The notes under the pieces were generated by a model. It was not told the origin of the DNA. It ran no database searches and was given only the letters and a program-made list of their open reading frames with translations. Source: Nostoc cf. commune SO-36 (GTDB lineage: Bacteria > Cyanobacteriota > Cyanobacteriia > Cyanobacteriales > Nostocaceae). From it: DNA of 64,000 bases. A program made the position numbers and the translations under genes. Every line of letters starts with the position of its first letter. Positions within the stretch are counted from its first letter, which is position 1. Shown here one piece after another: positions 1 through 10,189 of the stretch. The DNA lies in assembly GCF_023734775.1 (NCBI RefSeq), contig NZ_AP025732.1, positions 6,508,501 through 6,572,500 of the forward strand. Reading direction: 5' to 3'.

Positions 1-638
1 CTTGTCTGAAGTGAACTTGGTGATAACCCACCGCCAAAACCAGTAGCCGATACCTGAATTAATTCATTAGTGGCATTAAAGTCATAAATACTGTCAACAC
101 CTTCGTTATAACTATTGAAAGCAAAAGTATCAGTACCATCTCCTCCGTAAAGGCTATCATTACCGTTGCCACCTGTGAGAATGTCATTACCATCCCCTCC
201 AGAGAGTAGATTCTCGCCTGTTGAACCGCTAGCATTCAACGTGTCGCTACCAGCACCTCCATTGAGGGTGTTTTTGCCAGATGAGCGAGTGTCATAGGAG
301 TAGTTGCTATTGCCGGAGATATCAAGAGAATCATTGCCATCACCCCCAGAGAGCAGGTTATCGCCTGTTGAACCGCCAGCACTCAAGGTATCGTCACCTG
401 CACCTCCGTTAAGAGTGTTATTACCAGATGAACGAGAGTCGGAGTAGCCGCCAGAGATGTTAAGAGAATCATTGCCATCGTCCCCAGAAAGCAGGTTATC
501 GCCTGTTGAACCGCCAGCACTCAAGGTATCGTCACCTGCACCTCCGTTGAGAGTGTTATTACCAGATGACCGAGAGTCAAAGTAGCCAGAGATGTTAAGA
601 GAATCATTGCCATCTTCCCCAGAAAGCAGGTTATCGCC
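1..638 (-). pseudogene. C-terminal part of RTX protein 1, out of frame with its N-terminal part and cut by the window edge
   Basis: After a one-base loss near 638 the minus strand stays open in a different frame to base 1. It encodes further GGAGxDxL-type nonapeptides and then a tail with FDFNATNELIQVSATGF-like residues, matching the C-termini of the two neighbouring RTX proteins. That shared tail of about 100 residues is probably the type I secretion domain. The equivalent repeats in the same gene read CGCCTGTTGAACCG on the plus strand, while here a T is missing (CGCCGTTGAACCG). This is one gene with the next entry. Whether it is broken in the cell or only in the assembly cannot be told. Confidence 0.75.
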
Positions 639-3600
639 GTTGAACCGCCAGCACTCAAGCTATCGTCACCTGCAGCACCGTTGAGAGTGTTATTGCCAGA
701 TGACCGAGAGTCTGAGGAGTAGTAGGAGTAATCGGGGCTGTAGGAGCCAGAGATGTCAAGAAAATCATTGCCATCGCCCCCAGAAAGCAGGTTATCGCCT
801 GTTGAACCACTACCATTCAAGGTATCGTCACCCACACCACCGTTGAGGGTGTTATTGCCAGATGACCGAGAGTCAGAGAAGGAGGCGAAGGAGTTGTAGC
901 CAGAGATATAAAGAAAATCATTGCCATCAACCCCAGAGAGCAGGTTATCGCCTGTTGAACCGCTAGCATTCAAGATATCGTCACCCATACCACCGTTGAG
1001 GGTGTTATTGCCAGATGAGCGAGAGTCGGAGGGGGATGAGTTGCTCAAGCCGTAGGAGGAGGGGTAGGTGTTGTAGCTGCCAGAGATGTCAAGAGAATCA
1101 TTGCCATCACCCCCAGAGATCAGGTTATCGCCTTTTGAACCACCAGCATTCAAGCTATCGTTACCATCGCCTCCAGAGATCAGGTTATCGCCTTTTGAAC
1201 CACCAGCATTCAAGCTATCGTTACCAGTACCACCATCAAGGGTATCATTGCCTACACTGGCAACGAGAGTATCATTATCCGCACCGCCATAGAGGCTATC
1301 ATTTCCCGCATCACCTCTCAAAAAGTCATTACCACTTTTGCCGTCGATGGTGTCATCACCACCCTGACCATTGATGACATCATTGGAGTTGTCAAAACCC
1401 GTGATGTTGTTGTCGAGGTCATTGAGGAAGGTAACAGTGTTCTTGTTGAACAGGTTAGTTTGAGTGGAATTGGCATCAAACACATCAAAGCTGTCGGTAA
1501 TGCTGGTTTGTCCAGAAAACAAGATATTGCCAATAGCTGGTCGTGAAGAAGTTGCTGGCAGATTATCCAGGTTTTCTAAGTTGAAGTTTTGCAGAATGAC
1601 TTTGTTGTTATTAGCCTGACCTTCAAAGGTAATTTCTAAGTTGTTATCATTTTGAGTTAATTGCAGATTTTGAACAGTGAAAATACTACCTGTAGCGAAT
1701 ACACTATCAAATTGCAAGGTGTCTGAGGAGGCAATTACCGCCGCAGAGGGAGTTGAGCCTTTACCAACGCCACCGAAATCGGTGATAATATCAGTGTTAC
1801 TCTCGTCAGAGTAGTAGCTGTCGCTCAAGTTGTAAACAAATTTATCATTGCCTACGCCACCAGTTAGGGTGTCGTCACCACTCCCACCTGTCAGGATATC
1901 ATTACCTGCACCGCCAATAATCGCATCTTTGCCACTGCCCCCAGAGAGCGTATCTTTCCCATCATTGCCAACAATCAAGTCATCATAGCTTGTACCTGAG
2001 ATATTTAATCGCTCGATATTCTTGTAGTCAACTTGAGATGTCCCAGCCGTAATTTCTCCCGTATTTGTAGTGGCATTGAATGTCGTTGCGATCCCCTTAG
2101 AACCATAGTAATTGACGGACAACACATCATCACCTGCTCCCCCATCGATTGTATCTTTGCCACCAGAACCCGTAGAGAGCGTATCGTTCCCATCATTGCC
2201 AACAATGTTATCGTCGTAGGCTGTACCTAAAATATTTAATTGTTCGATATTCTTGTAGTCAACCCGATATGTACCTGCCGTAATTGCCCCAATGTTTATG
2301 GTGGCATTGAATGTTGTTGTGATACCCCCAGAAGGATAGGTGTAATCGACAGACAACACATCGTTACCTGCTCCCCCATCGATCAGATCATTGGCACTGA
2401 ATGTCGATGTGATACCCTCAAAATTATAGGTGTAATCGATGGACAATACATCGTCACCTGCTCCCCCGTTGATCGTATCATTGCCACCCGAACCAGTGGA
2501 GAGCGTATCATTCCCATCATTGCCAACAATCAAGTCATCATAGCTTGTACCTGAAATATTTAATCGCTCAATATTATTGTAATCAACCTGAGATGTGCCA
2601 GTCGTAATTTCTCCCTTGTTTGTAGTGGCATTGAATGTTGTTGTGATACCGCTAGAAGCAAAGCTGTAATTGACAGACAAGAAATCGTCACCCTTACCCC
2701 CGTCTATTGTTTGAGTCACCAAACCAGAGGAAAGAGAATCTGGAATTCTGTAGTCTAGATAGAAGGAATCATTGCCATCGTCCCCAGAGAAGAAGTTATT
2801 ACCTGTTGAATGATAAGCAGTCAATGTATCGTCACCAGCACCACCATTGAGGGTGTTATTGCCTGAAGAAAGGTAATAAGCGTCAAAACCGCTATAGTTG
2901 ATAACATCGCCAGATATGGAGAGAGAATCATTGCCATCGCCCCCAAATAGCAAGTTATCGCCTGTTGAAATGCCAGCATTCAAGGTATCGTTACCAGCAC
3001 CACCGTTGAGGGTGTTATTGCCTGAGTCCTTAAAATTAGGGCTTCCTCTATAAGTTGTAATTCCCGAGGTGGAGAGAGAATCATTACCATCGCCCCCAGA
3101 GAGTAAGTTATTGCCGGATGGAGACTGAGCCTTTAAGGTATCGTCACCAGCGCCTCCTTCTAGGGTGTTATTACCTAAGGAGGGGAAATAGTTGTATGAA
3201 AACTGAGGAGAAATACCAGAGGTGGAGAGAAAATCATTGCCATCGTCCCCAAAAAGTAAGTTATTGCCAGATGTTGCCCCAGCATTTAAGCGATCGTCAC
3301 CAATGCCACCGTTGAGGGTGTTATTGGCTGTTGAAAATTCAACATTTAAGATATCATCACCAGTACCACCAACAAGGGAGTCATTGCCTGTGGAGGATTC
3401 ATTGCCCGTAGCCCCAAGGAGAGTATCATTTCCAGCACCACCAATGAGAGAGTCATTGCCCGCACCGCCTCTGAGCATGTCGTTCCCACTCAAGCCATCA
3501 ATGATGTCATCACCCTCTTGGCCATTAATTACATCATCTGAGTTGTCAAAGCCGCTAACATTATTGTTCAGGTCGTTAAGAAAAGTAACTGTGTTCAAGT

Positions 3601-4135
3601 TGAAGATAGTGCTTTGGGTGGAGTTGGCATTGAAGACATCAAAGCTATCTGTGATGCTAATTTGGTCAGAAAACAGGATATTGCCCAAATGTACAGTGGC
3701 TCCTGTAGATTTGCTCAGGTTATCTAAGTTTTCCAGGGCAAAGTTTTGCAGGATAACTGGGACATCAAAAACTCTCGTTGTATTAGCATCGTTTTCAAAA
3801 CTGATTTCTAGATTGTTGCCTTTTTGGGTCAACAGCAAATTTCGGGCAGTAGAACCTTCACCCTGAAATTCTAGAGTGTCCACTTCGGCAATGACTGCTG
3901 CTGTCGGGTTTGTCCCCTTACCTACGCCACCAAAATCGGTAATGATAGCAGTAGTAGTATTGTTGTAAGCGTTGTAGTAGGTAGCAAATTTATCATTGCC
4001 GCCTCCACCTGTTAAGGTGTCGTTGCCACGCTCAATATATATGGTATCGTTGCCTGCAAGACCGTTAATCGTATCCGCTTCATCATAATTACCCCGTAGG
4101 GTATCATTACCGTTAGTTCCAATGATATTTGCCAT
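521..4135 (-). CDS. RTX calcium-binding protein 1 (large, frameshifted near its C-terminus)
   Basis: This is an acidic Gly/Asp/Asn-rich protein of 1204 residues in this frame. It is built from GGxGxDxL(x) nonapeptides that form calcium-binding beta-rolls, the hallmark of type I secreted RTX proteins. It starts MANIIGTNGNDTL, like both neighbours. Two copies of a non-RTX module (about residues 64-225 and 780-935, containing DFGGVGKG and ILQNFALENLDNL) and three copies of a second module (TTFNATTN...YKNIERLNI) alternate with RTX blocks. There is no signal peptide, as expected for type I export. The last 40 or so residues (from STAITCFLGKM) are a wrong-frame tail caused by a base loss near 638; the real C-terminus continues to the window edge. 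A cell-surface or extracellular structural role is inferred; no catalytic domain is visible. Confidence 0.85.
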   Translation of the reverse strand: MANIIGTNGNDTLRGNYDEADTINGLAGNDTIYIERGNDTLTGGGGNDKFATYYNAYNNTTTAIITDFGGVGKGTNPTAAVIAEVDTLEFQGEGSTARNLLLTQKGNNLEISFENDANTTRVFDVPVILQNFALENLDNLSKSTGATVHLGNILFSDQISITDSFDVFNANSTQSTIFNLNTVTFLNDLNNNVSGFDNSDDVINGQEGDDIIDGLSGNDMLRGGAGNDSLIGGAGNDTLLGATGNESSTGNDSLVGGTGDDILNVEFSTANNTLNGGIGDDRLNAGATSGNNLLFGDDGNDFLSTSGISPQFSYNYFPSLGNNTLEGGAGDDTLKAQSPSGNNLLSGGDGNDSLSTSGITTYRGSPNFKDSGNNTLNGGAGNDTLNAGISTGDNLLFGGDGNDSLSISGDVINYSGFDAYYLSSGNNTLNGGAGDDTLTAYHSTGNNFFSGDDGNDSFYLDYRIPDSLSSGLVTQTIDGGKGDDFLSVNYSFASSGITTTFNATTNKGEITTGTSQVDYNNIERLNISGTSYDDLIVGNDGNDTLSTGSGGNDTINGGAGDDVLSIDYTYNFEGITSTFSANDLIDGGAGNDVLSVDYTYPSGGITTTFNATINIGAITAGTYRVDYKNIEQLNILGTAYDDNIVGNDGNDTLSTGSGGKDTIDGGAGDDVLSVNYYGSKGIATTFNATTNTGEITAGTSQVDYKNIERLNISGTSYDDLIVGNDGKDTLSGGSGKDAIIGGAGNDILTGGSGDDTLTGGVGNDKFVYNLSDSYYSDESNTDIITDFGGVGKGSTPSAAVIASSDTLQFDSVFATGSIFTVQNLQLTQNDNNLEITFEGQANNNKVILQNFNLENLDNLPATSSRPAIGNILFSGQTSITDSFDVFDANSTQTNLFNKNTVTFLNDLDNNITGFDNSNDVINGQGGDDTIDGKSGNDFLRGDAGNDSLYGGADNDTLVASVGNDTLDGGTGNDSLNAGGSKGDNLISGGDGNDSLNAGGSKGDNLISGGDGNDSLDISGSYNTYPSSYGLSNSSPSDSRSSGNNTLNGGMGDDILNASGSTGDNLLSGVDGNDFLYISGYNSFASFSDSRSSGNNTLNGGVGDDTLNGSGSTGDNLLSGGDGNDFLDISGSYSPDYSYYSSDSRSSGNNTLNGAAGDDSLSAGGSTAITCFLGKMAMILLTSLATLTLGHLVITLSTEVQVTIP

Positions 4136-5084
4136 AATTTTCTACCTAAATCGATTTTTTCAGTAACTTCAGTTCTCAAGCCGCTGTTTACGGCGTTTGA
4201 GGGCACAAACAATTCACCGAAATTTCACGTGTTCGGGATAGTTTTGACTTTACCCTTGAGGATCAGTAATATTTCTGGAATATTTACTTGTTAAGTAGGT
4301 TTTACGTAACATCTATCCAACTATCTAAATCTTAAGCACTATACAAGTTAATGAGCGTCTGCATTCACGATAATCGGTCATTCCAGGCTAAATAAATCAT
4401 CCTTGTTGAGTAGAAATCACTCTTGCAAGCATCTAAAAACCTGACAACTGAATGCCTAAAACATAGCCTTGATATTTTTTTGCCAGTGCTTAAGTCTTAC
4501 TAGAAGAGAAAATAGTCAAGAGTTAATTCTTGATCGAGAACGAGATTTTTATCTCCTCCTTGTGAACTATTCTTCTTGGGTGTGTGAGCTTGAAATTAGA
4601 GAATATCTTGATGCCTCAAAATAACTACATAGTTATAGTCAATAGTATTTTACTTAGATGTCTATGTTAAATAACTATCTTTGCATATTCTTCACATTAT
4701 TTACTGTAAATGTATATACAAATACTGAGCTTTTACATTCTTTATATTTTTCTCGTATTTGAACAATAAAAGTATAAGATAATACATATATTTAAATAAG
4801 TGAGGAAAAAGACATACAGCAGAATTTAGAAGGTAAACAGTCTTCATACCTAGCTTTCAGACTTAAATCATGCAATTCACAAACTTGAAATCCGTATTTT
4901 TCATTTCCAAATACTGCGATCGCCTATGCCTGCCATTATCTTACAGCAGTTTTTGATCAAACCCACCACAAAATAAATCCTAAAACAAAGCCCAGTATTG
5001 CTTTCAGTACTTTTATCTGTGGCACGTTTGATTGCAATTTGCCGTAATATTTGTGCAGTAATTGCTATATGTTACTAAAATTAC

Positions 5085-5151
5085 AAATGCAGACATAATC
5101 AGACTTAACCGAGAAATTTTGCAAACCATCCGCACCTATGCCGAAAGTTGA
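5085..5151 (+). pseudogene. Relic of the 5' end of the M67 peptidase gene
   Basis: The stretch reading GCAGACATAATCAGACTTAA through CATCCGCACCTATGCCGAAAG matches the first 20 or so codons of the M67 peptidase gene at 10190 (GCAGACATGATCAAATTTAG ... CTATCCGCACCCATGCCGAAAG). The start codon is changed from ATG to ATA, and similarity stops after the AES codons. A GCGATCGCCT block at about 4917 also corresponds to the one at 10120. This is a duplication remnant and not a gene. Confidence 0.65.
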
Positions 5152-5204
5152 AGAACAGAATCTAACAGATACTCCTGTTAACACATTGCATTGATGAATG
5201 GAAT

Positions 5205-5230
5205 GCGAGGCGCTCTTTTGGACACCTCGC
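5205..5230 (-). terminator. Hairpin downstream of RTX protein 2
   Basis: GCGAGG and CCTCGC face each other across a short loop about 40 bases past the RTX2 stop codon. No clear T-run follows on the minus strand, so it may be a processing or stabilising hairpin and not a classical terminator. Confidence 0.3.
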
Positions 5231-5266
5231 AAGCTAATACTTAGAGCCGCAGAACGCTAGTCACAA

Positions 5267-7159
5267 TTAAACAACCACAAAGTTGTTTTCGGTTAGTGTC
5301 ACACCACCCAAAAGTTGTGCAAATTTTACCTGAGTAAACCCAGATGCACTGCCATCAAGGTCAAAATACAGCCCACCTGTGCTGTTGTCGTAGATAAATC
5401 GTTGATTTGTTGTCGTTGCAGATGTGCCGATGGTGAACTGACTTTTCTGAAGTGAACTTGGTGATAACCCACCGCCAAAACCAGTAGCCGATACCTGAAT
5501 CAATTCATTAGTGGCGTTAAAGTCATAAATACTGTCAACACCATCGTTGTAAGTATTGAAAACAAAGGTATCAGTACCAGCCCCTCCAATTAGGCTATCA
5601 TTAACGTTGCCACTTGTGAGGATGTCATTACCATCCCCTCCAGAGAGTAGATTCTCGCCTATTGAATCGTCAGCAAGTAAGGTATCGTTACCAGCACCAC
5701 CGTTGAGGGTGTTATTGCCAGACGCAGCATAGTACCCGTAATCTTCGAGGGAGCCAGAGATGGAGAGATAATCATTGCCATCGCCCCCATTGAATAGGTT
5801 ATTGCCTGTTGAAAAGTAAGCACTCAAGTAATCGTCACCAGCGCCACCGTTAAGGGTGTTATTGCCCGATCTGTTGCCAATGTAATAAGCAGAGGCATTC
5901 AAGCTATCATTGCCATCGCCACCAGAGAGCAGATTATCGCCTCCTGAATCATAAGTATTCAAGTAATCGTTACCTGCATCGCCAATGAGAGTATCATTGC
6001 CTCCTGAATTATAAGTACCCAAGTAATCGTCACCAGCGCCACCAATGAGAGCATCATTGTTATCGCCACCAATGAGAGTATCATTGCCAACACCACCAAT
6101 GAGAGTATCGTTGCCATTGCCACCATAAAAAGTATTATTGCCTAAGGCGGTTATGGCGGAGAGCAAATCATTGCCATTTTCTCCAAAGAGTAGGTTATCA
6201 CCTGTTGAATAGTCAACAATCAAGCGATCGCTACCAGCGCCGCCGTTTAGGGTATTATTGCCAGTGGTGTTATAATAAGGATATCCTCCGAAGCCGGGGC
6301 CGTCGCTAGAGGCGGTAAGAGAATCATTGCCATCACCGCCAAAGAGTAGGTTATCACCTGTTGAACCGTCAATATTCAAAGTATCGTTACCAGCGCCACC
6401 ATAGAGGGTGTTATTGCCTAAGACAAAGTAATAGCCACCAGAGGCATTCAAGTAATCGTTACCTGCACCACCATCCAGCAGATAATTGTCTGTTGAGCCT
6501 CCTGAATCAAAAGCATTCAAGTTATCATTACCTGCACCTCCAATAATCGTATCATTGCCACCATCCCCCCCGGACAAAGAATCGTCACCATTAGTACCTA
6601 CTAGATAGTCATCGTAGGCTGTACCTGTGATCTGTAATCGTTCGATATTTTTGTAGTTAATTTGATTCGTGCCAACCGTAATCGAGCCAATGTTAGTGGT
6701 GGCATTGAAAGTCGAAGTGATTTTTCTAGTAAAATTGCCGTAATAGCCAAACAACGTATCTTTACCTGTACCCCCATTTACCGTTTGAGTTACTAATAAG
6801 GAAGAGGGGGCAGGCTTTAAATTGCTCAAATAGAAGATGTCATCACCATTCCCTCCATCCAAGATGTTTGTACCCTGGACTTCAATGGCATAAAAGGAAT
6901 CAGCCCCATCTCCGCCTGAAAGTGTATTGTTGCCACTAGAGTAGTTAATATCAAGGTCGTCATTCCCTGCATCCCCACTAAGGCTGTTATTCCCAGTAGA
7001 AGAGAAAACATAAAGCCGATCGTTACCAAAACCACCATCTAGAGTATCGTTGCCTCCGTTTCCATCTAGAGTGTCGTCACCTGCTAAACCATTAATGAGG
7101 TCATCACTCGTTGTCCCAGTGAGGCTATCATTACCGTTAGTGCCATTGATATTTGCCAT
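5267..7159 (-). CDS. RTX calcium-binding protein 2
   Basis: This is an intact 630-residue RTX protein that starts MANINGTNGNDSLTG. Most of it is GGxGNDxL nonapeptides separated by short Tyr/Ser-rich inserts. One copy of the TTFNATTN...YKNIERLQI module found three times in RTX1 lies at about residues 150-180. The last 100 residues (from DTFVFNTYNDGVDSIYDFN to LTENNFVVV) match the tails of RTX1 and RTX3 and are the likely type I secretion signal region. No Cys and no signal peptide are evident. It lies 112 bases downstream of RTX3 on the same strand, so the two may be cotranscribed. The function is probably an extracellular calcium-binding matrix or surface protein; this is inferred from composition only. 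Confidence 0.85.
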   Translation of the reverse strand: MANINGTNGNDSLTGTTSDDLINGLAGDDTLDGNGGNDTLDGGFGNDRLYVFSSTGNNSLSGDAGNDDLDINYSSGNNTLSGGDGADSFYAIEVQGTNILDGGNGDDIFYLSNLKPAPSSLLVTQTVNGGTGKDTLFGYYGNFTRKITSTFNATTNIGSITVGTNQINYKNIERLQITGTAYDDYLVGTNGDDSLSGGDGGNDTIIGGAGNDNLNAFDSGGSTDNYLLDGGAGNDYLNASGGYYFVLGNNTLYGGAGNDTLNIDGSTGDNLLFGGDGNDSLTASSDGPGFGGYPYYNTTGNNTLNGGAGSDRLIVDYSTGDNLLFGENGNDLLSAITALGNNTFYGGNGNDTLIGGVGNDTLIGGDNNDALIGGAGDDYLGTYNSGGNDTLIGDAGNDYLNTYDSGGDNLLSGGDGNDSLNASAYYIGNRSGNNTLNGGAGDDYLSAYFSTGNNLFNGGDGNDYLSISGSLEDYGYYAASGNNTLNGGAGNDTLLADDSIGENLLSGGDGNDILTSGNVNDSLIGGAGTDTFVFNTYNDGVDSIYDFNATNELIQVSATGFGGGLSPSSLQKSQFTIGTSATTTNQRFIYDNSTGGLYFDLDGSASGFTQVKFAQLLGGVTLTENNFVVV

Positions 7160-7271
7160 AATTTTCTACCTAAATCGATTTTTTTAGTCACTTAAATTTT
7201 CAATCGAATGGAAAGTGTTTAGAATAGCAACTGCCATTCCCTACCGTTTAGTAATGGCACGCTAATAAAGA

Positions 7272-9392
7272 TTAAACAACCAGGAAGTTATTTTCGGTTA
7301 GTGACAATCCAGAAGATAGTTGTGCAAATTTTACCTGAGTAAAACCAGCCGCACTGCCATCTTGGTCAAAGTACAATGCACCTGTATTAAATTCATAGAT
7401 AAATCGTTGATTGCTTGTCGTTGCAGATGTGCCAATAGTGAACTGACTTGTCTGAAGTGAACTTCGTGATAAGCTGCCACCAAAACCAGCAGCTGATACC
7501 TGAATCAGTTCATTGGTGGCGTTGAAGTCATAAATAGTGTCAATGCCTTGATTGTAACTATTGAAAACAAAGACATCATTACCATTCCCTCCATAAAGGC
7601 TATCATTACCTTTGCCACCTATGAGGATGTCATTGCCATTGCCACCATCAAAGGTATTATTCCCTAAAGCATCTATGGCGGAGAGCAAATCATTGCCATT
7701 GCCCCCAAAGAGCAGGTTATCGCCTGATGAATAGTCGACAATCAAGGAATCGTTACCAGCATCACCGTTGAGAGTGTTATTACCAGAGGCAGCATAGGCT
7801 CCGTAGTCGTAATCTAATGATGTGCCAGAGGCAGAGAGATAATCATTGCCATCGCCCCCAGAGAGCAGGTTATTGCCTGATGAATGGTCTGTAAATAAGG
7901 AATCGTTACCAGCGCCACCGTCGAGGGTATTATTCCCAAAGATAGTATAACGAGGGAATGGAAGTTCAAAGTTGTACAAGCCAGAGGCAGAGAGATAATC
8001 ATTGTCATCGCCGCCAGACAGCAGGTTATTACCTGATGAAAAGTTGACACTCAAGTTATCGTCACCAGCGCCACCGTCGAGGGTATTATTGCCAGAGGCA
8101 TAGCCATAAAAGATGTAATAGTAGGGGCCGCCGAATGAGAATAATAAGCCAGAGGTGGAAAGATTATCATTGCCATCGCCCCCAACAAGCAGATTATTAC
8201 CTGTTAAATCAGAATTAGAATTATCCAATAGAATATCGTCACCAATACCACCAATGAGAGTATCATTGCCGGCATTACCTCTCAGCATGTCGTTGCCACT
8301 CAAGCCGTCGATGATGTCATCACCTCCCTGACCATTAATTACATCGTCTGAATTCTCAAAACCATTGACACTGTTGGAGAGGTCGTTAAGGAAGGTGACT
8401 GTGTTTTTGTTGAAGATAGTGCTTTGAGTGGAGTTGGCATTGAAGACATCAAAGCTGTCCGTGATGCTAGTTTGCCCATCAAATAGGATATTGCCAACCT
8501 GGGCTAAATTGTCTAGGTTTTCCAGGGCAAAGTTTTGCAGGACAACTTTGGAATCTGGCCATCTGTCAAAGGTGATTTCTAAGTTGTTACCATTTTGAGT
8601 TAATAGCAGATTTCTTGCAGCTAATTGCTCAGAACCTGTAAATTGCAAGGTCTCTAATTCGGCAATCACCGCCGCTGATGGGTTTGAGCCTTTACCAATG
8701 CCACTGAAATCGGTGATGGTAACGGTAGTACTGATCGGGTTAGCCTCGAAAAGAAATTTATCCTTGCCGCTGCCACCAGTCAAGATAGCATTGCCTGCGT
8801 AGACTTCGCCATAGCCAACGAGAGTATCATTGCCATCGCCCCCAGAGAGTAAGCTATTACCTGTTGAATTGGCAGCACTCAAATAATCGTTACCAGCGCC
8901 ACCTTCAAGGGTGTTATTGCCAGATGCTCTCAGATTGCTACTGAAAGATGCGTCGTAGTCGTAAGAGGCAAAGAGAGAATCATTGCCATCGCCTCCAGAG
9001 AGCAGGTTATCGCCTGATGAAGAGTCAACATTTAAGTAATCGTCACCAGCGCCACCTTTGAGGGTGTTATTGCCAGATGCTCTCAGCTCGCTGCTGTTAG
9101 ATGCGGTGTCGTCGTAAGAGGCAAAGAGAGAATCATTACCATCGCCCCCAGAAAGCAGGTTGTTGCCTGATGAATAGTTAGCATCTAAGTAATCGTCACT
9201 AGCCCCACCATCGAGGGTGTTATTACCTTTAGTACTAGAGGCTAAGAGAGTATCATTGCCAAAACCACCAACAAGATTATCATTGCCTCCCTTACCATCT
9301 AATTTATCGTCGCCTTGTAAACCATTAATCAGGTCATCGTCTGTTGTCCCATAAAGGACATCATTACCGTTGGTGCCATTAATATTTGCCAT
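7272..9392 (-). CDS. RTX calcium-binding protein 3
   Basis: This is an intact 706-residue paralogue of RTX1 and RTX2, with the same MANINGTNGND start and the same C-terminal module ending LTENNFLVV. It carries one copy of the DFSGIGKG...ILFDGQTSITDSFDVF module that RTX1 has twice, at about residues 225-390, flanked by nonapeptide blocks of nearly identical repeats. RTX3 is the promoter-proximal member of the RTX3-RTX2 pair. Its upstream region is duplicated in front of RTX1, so RTX1 and RTX3 are the closest relatives by context. Secretion by an unlinked TolC/HlyBD-type system is expected for the family; no transporter genes are in the window. Confidence 0.85.
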   Translation of the reverse strand: MANINGTNGNDVLYGTTDDDLINGLQGDDKLDGKGGNDNLVGGFGNDTLLASSTKGNNTLDGGASDDYLDANYSSGNNLLSGGDGNDSLFASYDDTASNSSELRASGNNTLKGGAGDDYLNVDSSSGDNLLSGGDGNDSLFASYDYDASFSSNLRASGNNTLEGGAGNDYLSAANSTGNSLLSGGDGNDTLVGYGEVYAGNAILTGGSGKDKFLFEANPISTTVTITDFSGIGKGSNPSAAVIAELETLQFTGSEQLAARNLLLTQNGNNLEITFDRWPDSKVVLQNFALENLDNLAQVGNILFDGQTSITDSFDVFNANSTQSTIFNKNTVTFLNDLSNSVNGFENSDDVINGQGGDDIIDGLSGNDMLRGNAGNDTLIGGIGDDILLDNSNSDLTGNNLLVGGDGNDNLSTSGLLFSFGGPYYYIFYGYASGNNTLDGGAGDDNLSVNFSSGNNLLSGGDDNDYLSASGLYNFELPFPRYTIFGNNTLDGGAGNDSLFTDHSSGNNLLSGGDGNDYLSASGTSLDYDYGAYAASGNNTLNGDAGNDSLIVDYSSGDNLLFGGNGNDLLSAIDALGNNTFDGGNGNDILIGGKGNDSLYGGNGNDVFVFNSYNQGIDTIYDFNATNELIQVSAAGFGGSLSRSSLQTSQFTIGTSATTSNQRFIYEFNTGALYFDQDGSAAGFTQVKFAQLSSGLSLTENNFLVV

Positions 9393-10189
9393 AACTTTCT
9401 ACCTGCCTAAATCGATTTTTCAGTAACTTCAGCTATCAATTTGTTATTTGTGCCATCAAACAGTACAAATAACTCATCGAAAATTTGACGTTTTCGGTAT
9501 ACTTTCATCTCAGTCTTGAGAAAAAGCAATTTTTATTTCAAAATTCACTCTGTTATCCAACTTGCAAGTAGCACTTATCTATCTATATAGAACACCGCTT
9601 GCAATGACAAATTATGTTTTTATACATTTGGGATGCTCCTTTACGGTTTTAGGTGTTGTAGGAATTCATCAGTGTATCTATTAACTAACGACAAAAAGAA
9701 ATTTCAGGCTTGTTGTAATCACTCTTAATTCAATAGAAAGCGCTGAAAAATATCTAAGATAAAGCTAAAATGCCTGAGAATCAGACTTGATATTTAATTT
9801 TTTGTCAATGGGTAAGCCCTGCTGTCTAGAAAATACAGAAAGACTTTTCTCCACTTTTGTTGTCATCTGTTATCTGTAGGTATTTAGTTTGAAAATAAAC
9901 AACACCTAAATAACTTGATAATAACTATATACTGAATAATTACTTAGAAGTCTATACTTAAAGAAGTATCTTTATATATTCTTCACGTTACTCACCAATA
10001 AATGTGTACATGAATACTTCACTTTGTAAAAACTTTACATTTTTCGAGTTGACAGTCAAATTTTAAAGATGCTTGAAAGACTGCTCCAAAAAATAGATAT
10101 TTTCTTTTTTGATTGCTGCGATCGCCTGGGGCGGGCTACGCCTACGTGTGGCAATATCTTATATGTGTGCCAAAAATCTAAACGCAGAC
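9393..10189. other. Intergenic region between divergent RTX3 and M67 genes
   Basis: It holds no gene I can support. It aligns in patches with 4136-5151 (see that entry). It contains one copy of a 39-base dispersed repeat at 9601-9639 that recurs at 53681-53719. It also carries a GCGATCGCCTGGGGCGGGCT Nostoc-type repeat at about 10118-10150, directly upstream of the M67 start. Promoters for both divergent genes must lie here; no convincing -35/-10 pair was singled out. Confidence 0.5.

Larger units (their letters stand above)
4136..5266. other. Intergenic region, diverged copy of the region upstream of RTX protein 3
   Basis: There is no intact gene here. The stretch just upstream of RTX1 (TTTCTACCTAAATCGATTTT and following) aligns by eye with the stretch upstream of RTX3 at 9393-10110, including a shared TCTATATATT/TTTGCATATTCTTCAC-like part about 600 bases out. 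The similarity then runs into a relic of the M67 peptidase gene at 5085-5151. The region is therefore one arm of a segmental duplication and probably holds the RTX1 promoter. The remainder is AT-rich without recognisable genes. Confidence 0.6.

Noticed and set aside
1015..1374. Plus-strand open frame opposite RTX1
   Set aside because: It mirrors the nonapeptide repeats in an antisense frame, and the Arg/His/Cys-rich translation is an artefact of repeat composition. The same holds for other plus-strand frames at 2033-3866 and minus-strand frames at 19290-20500.
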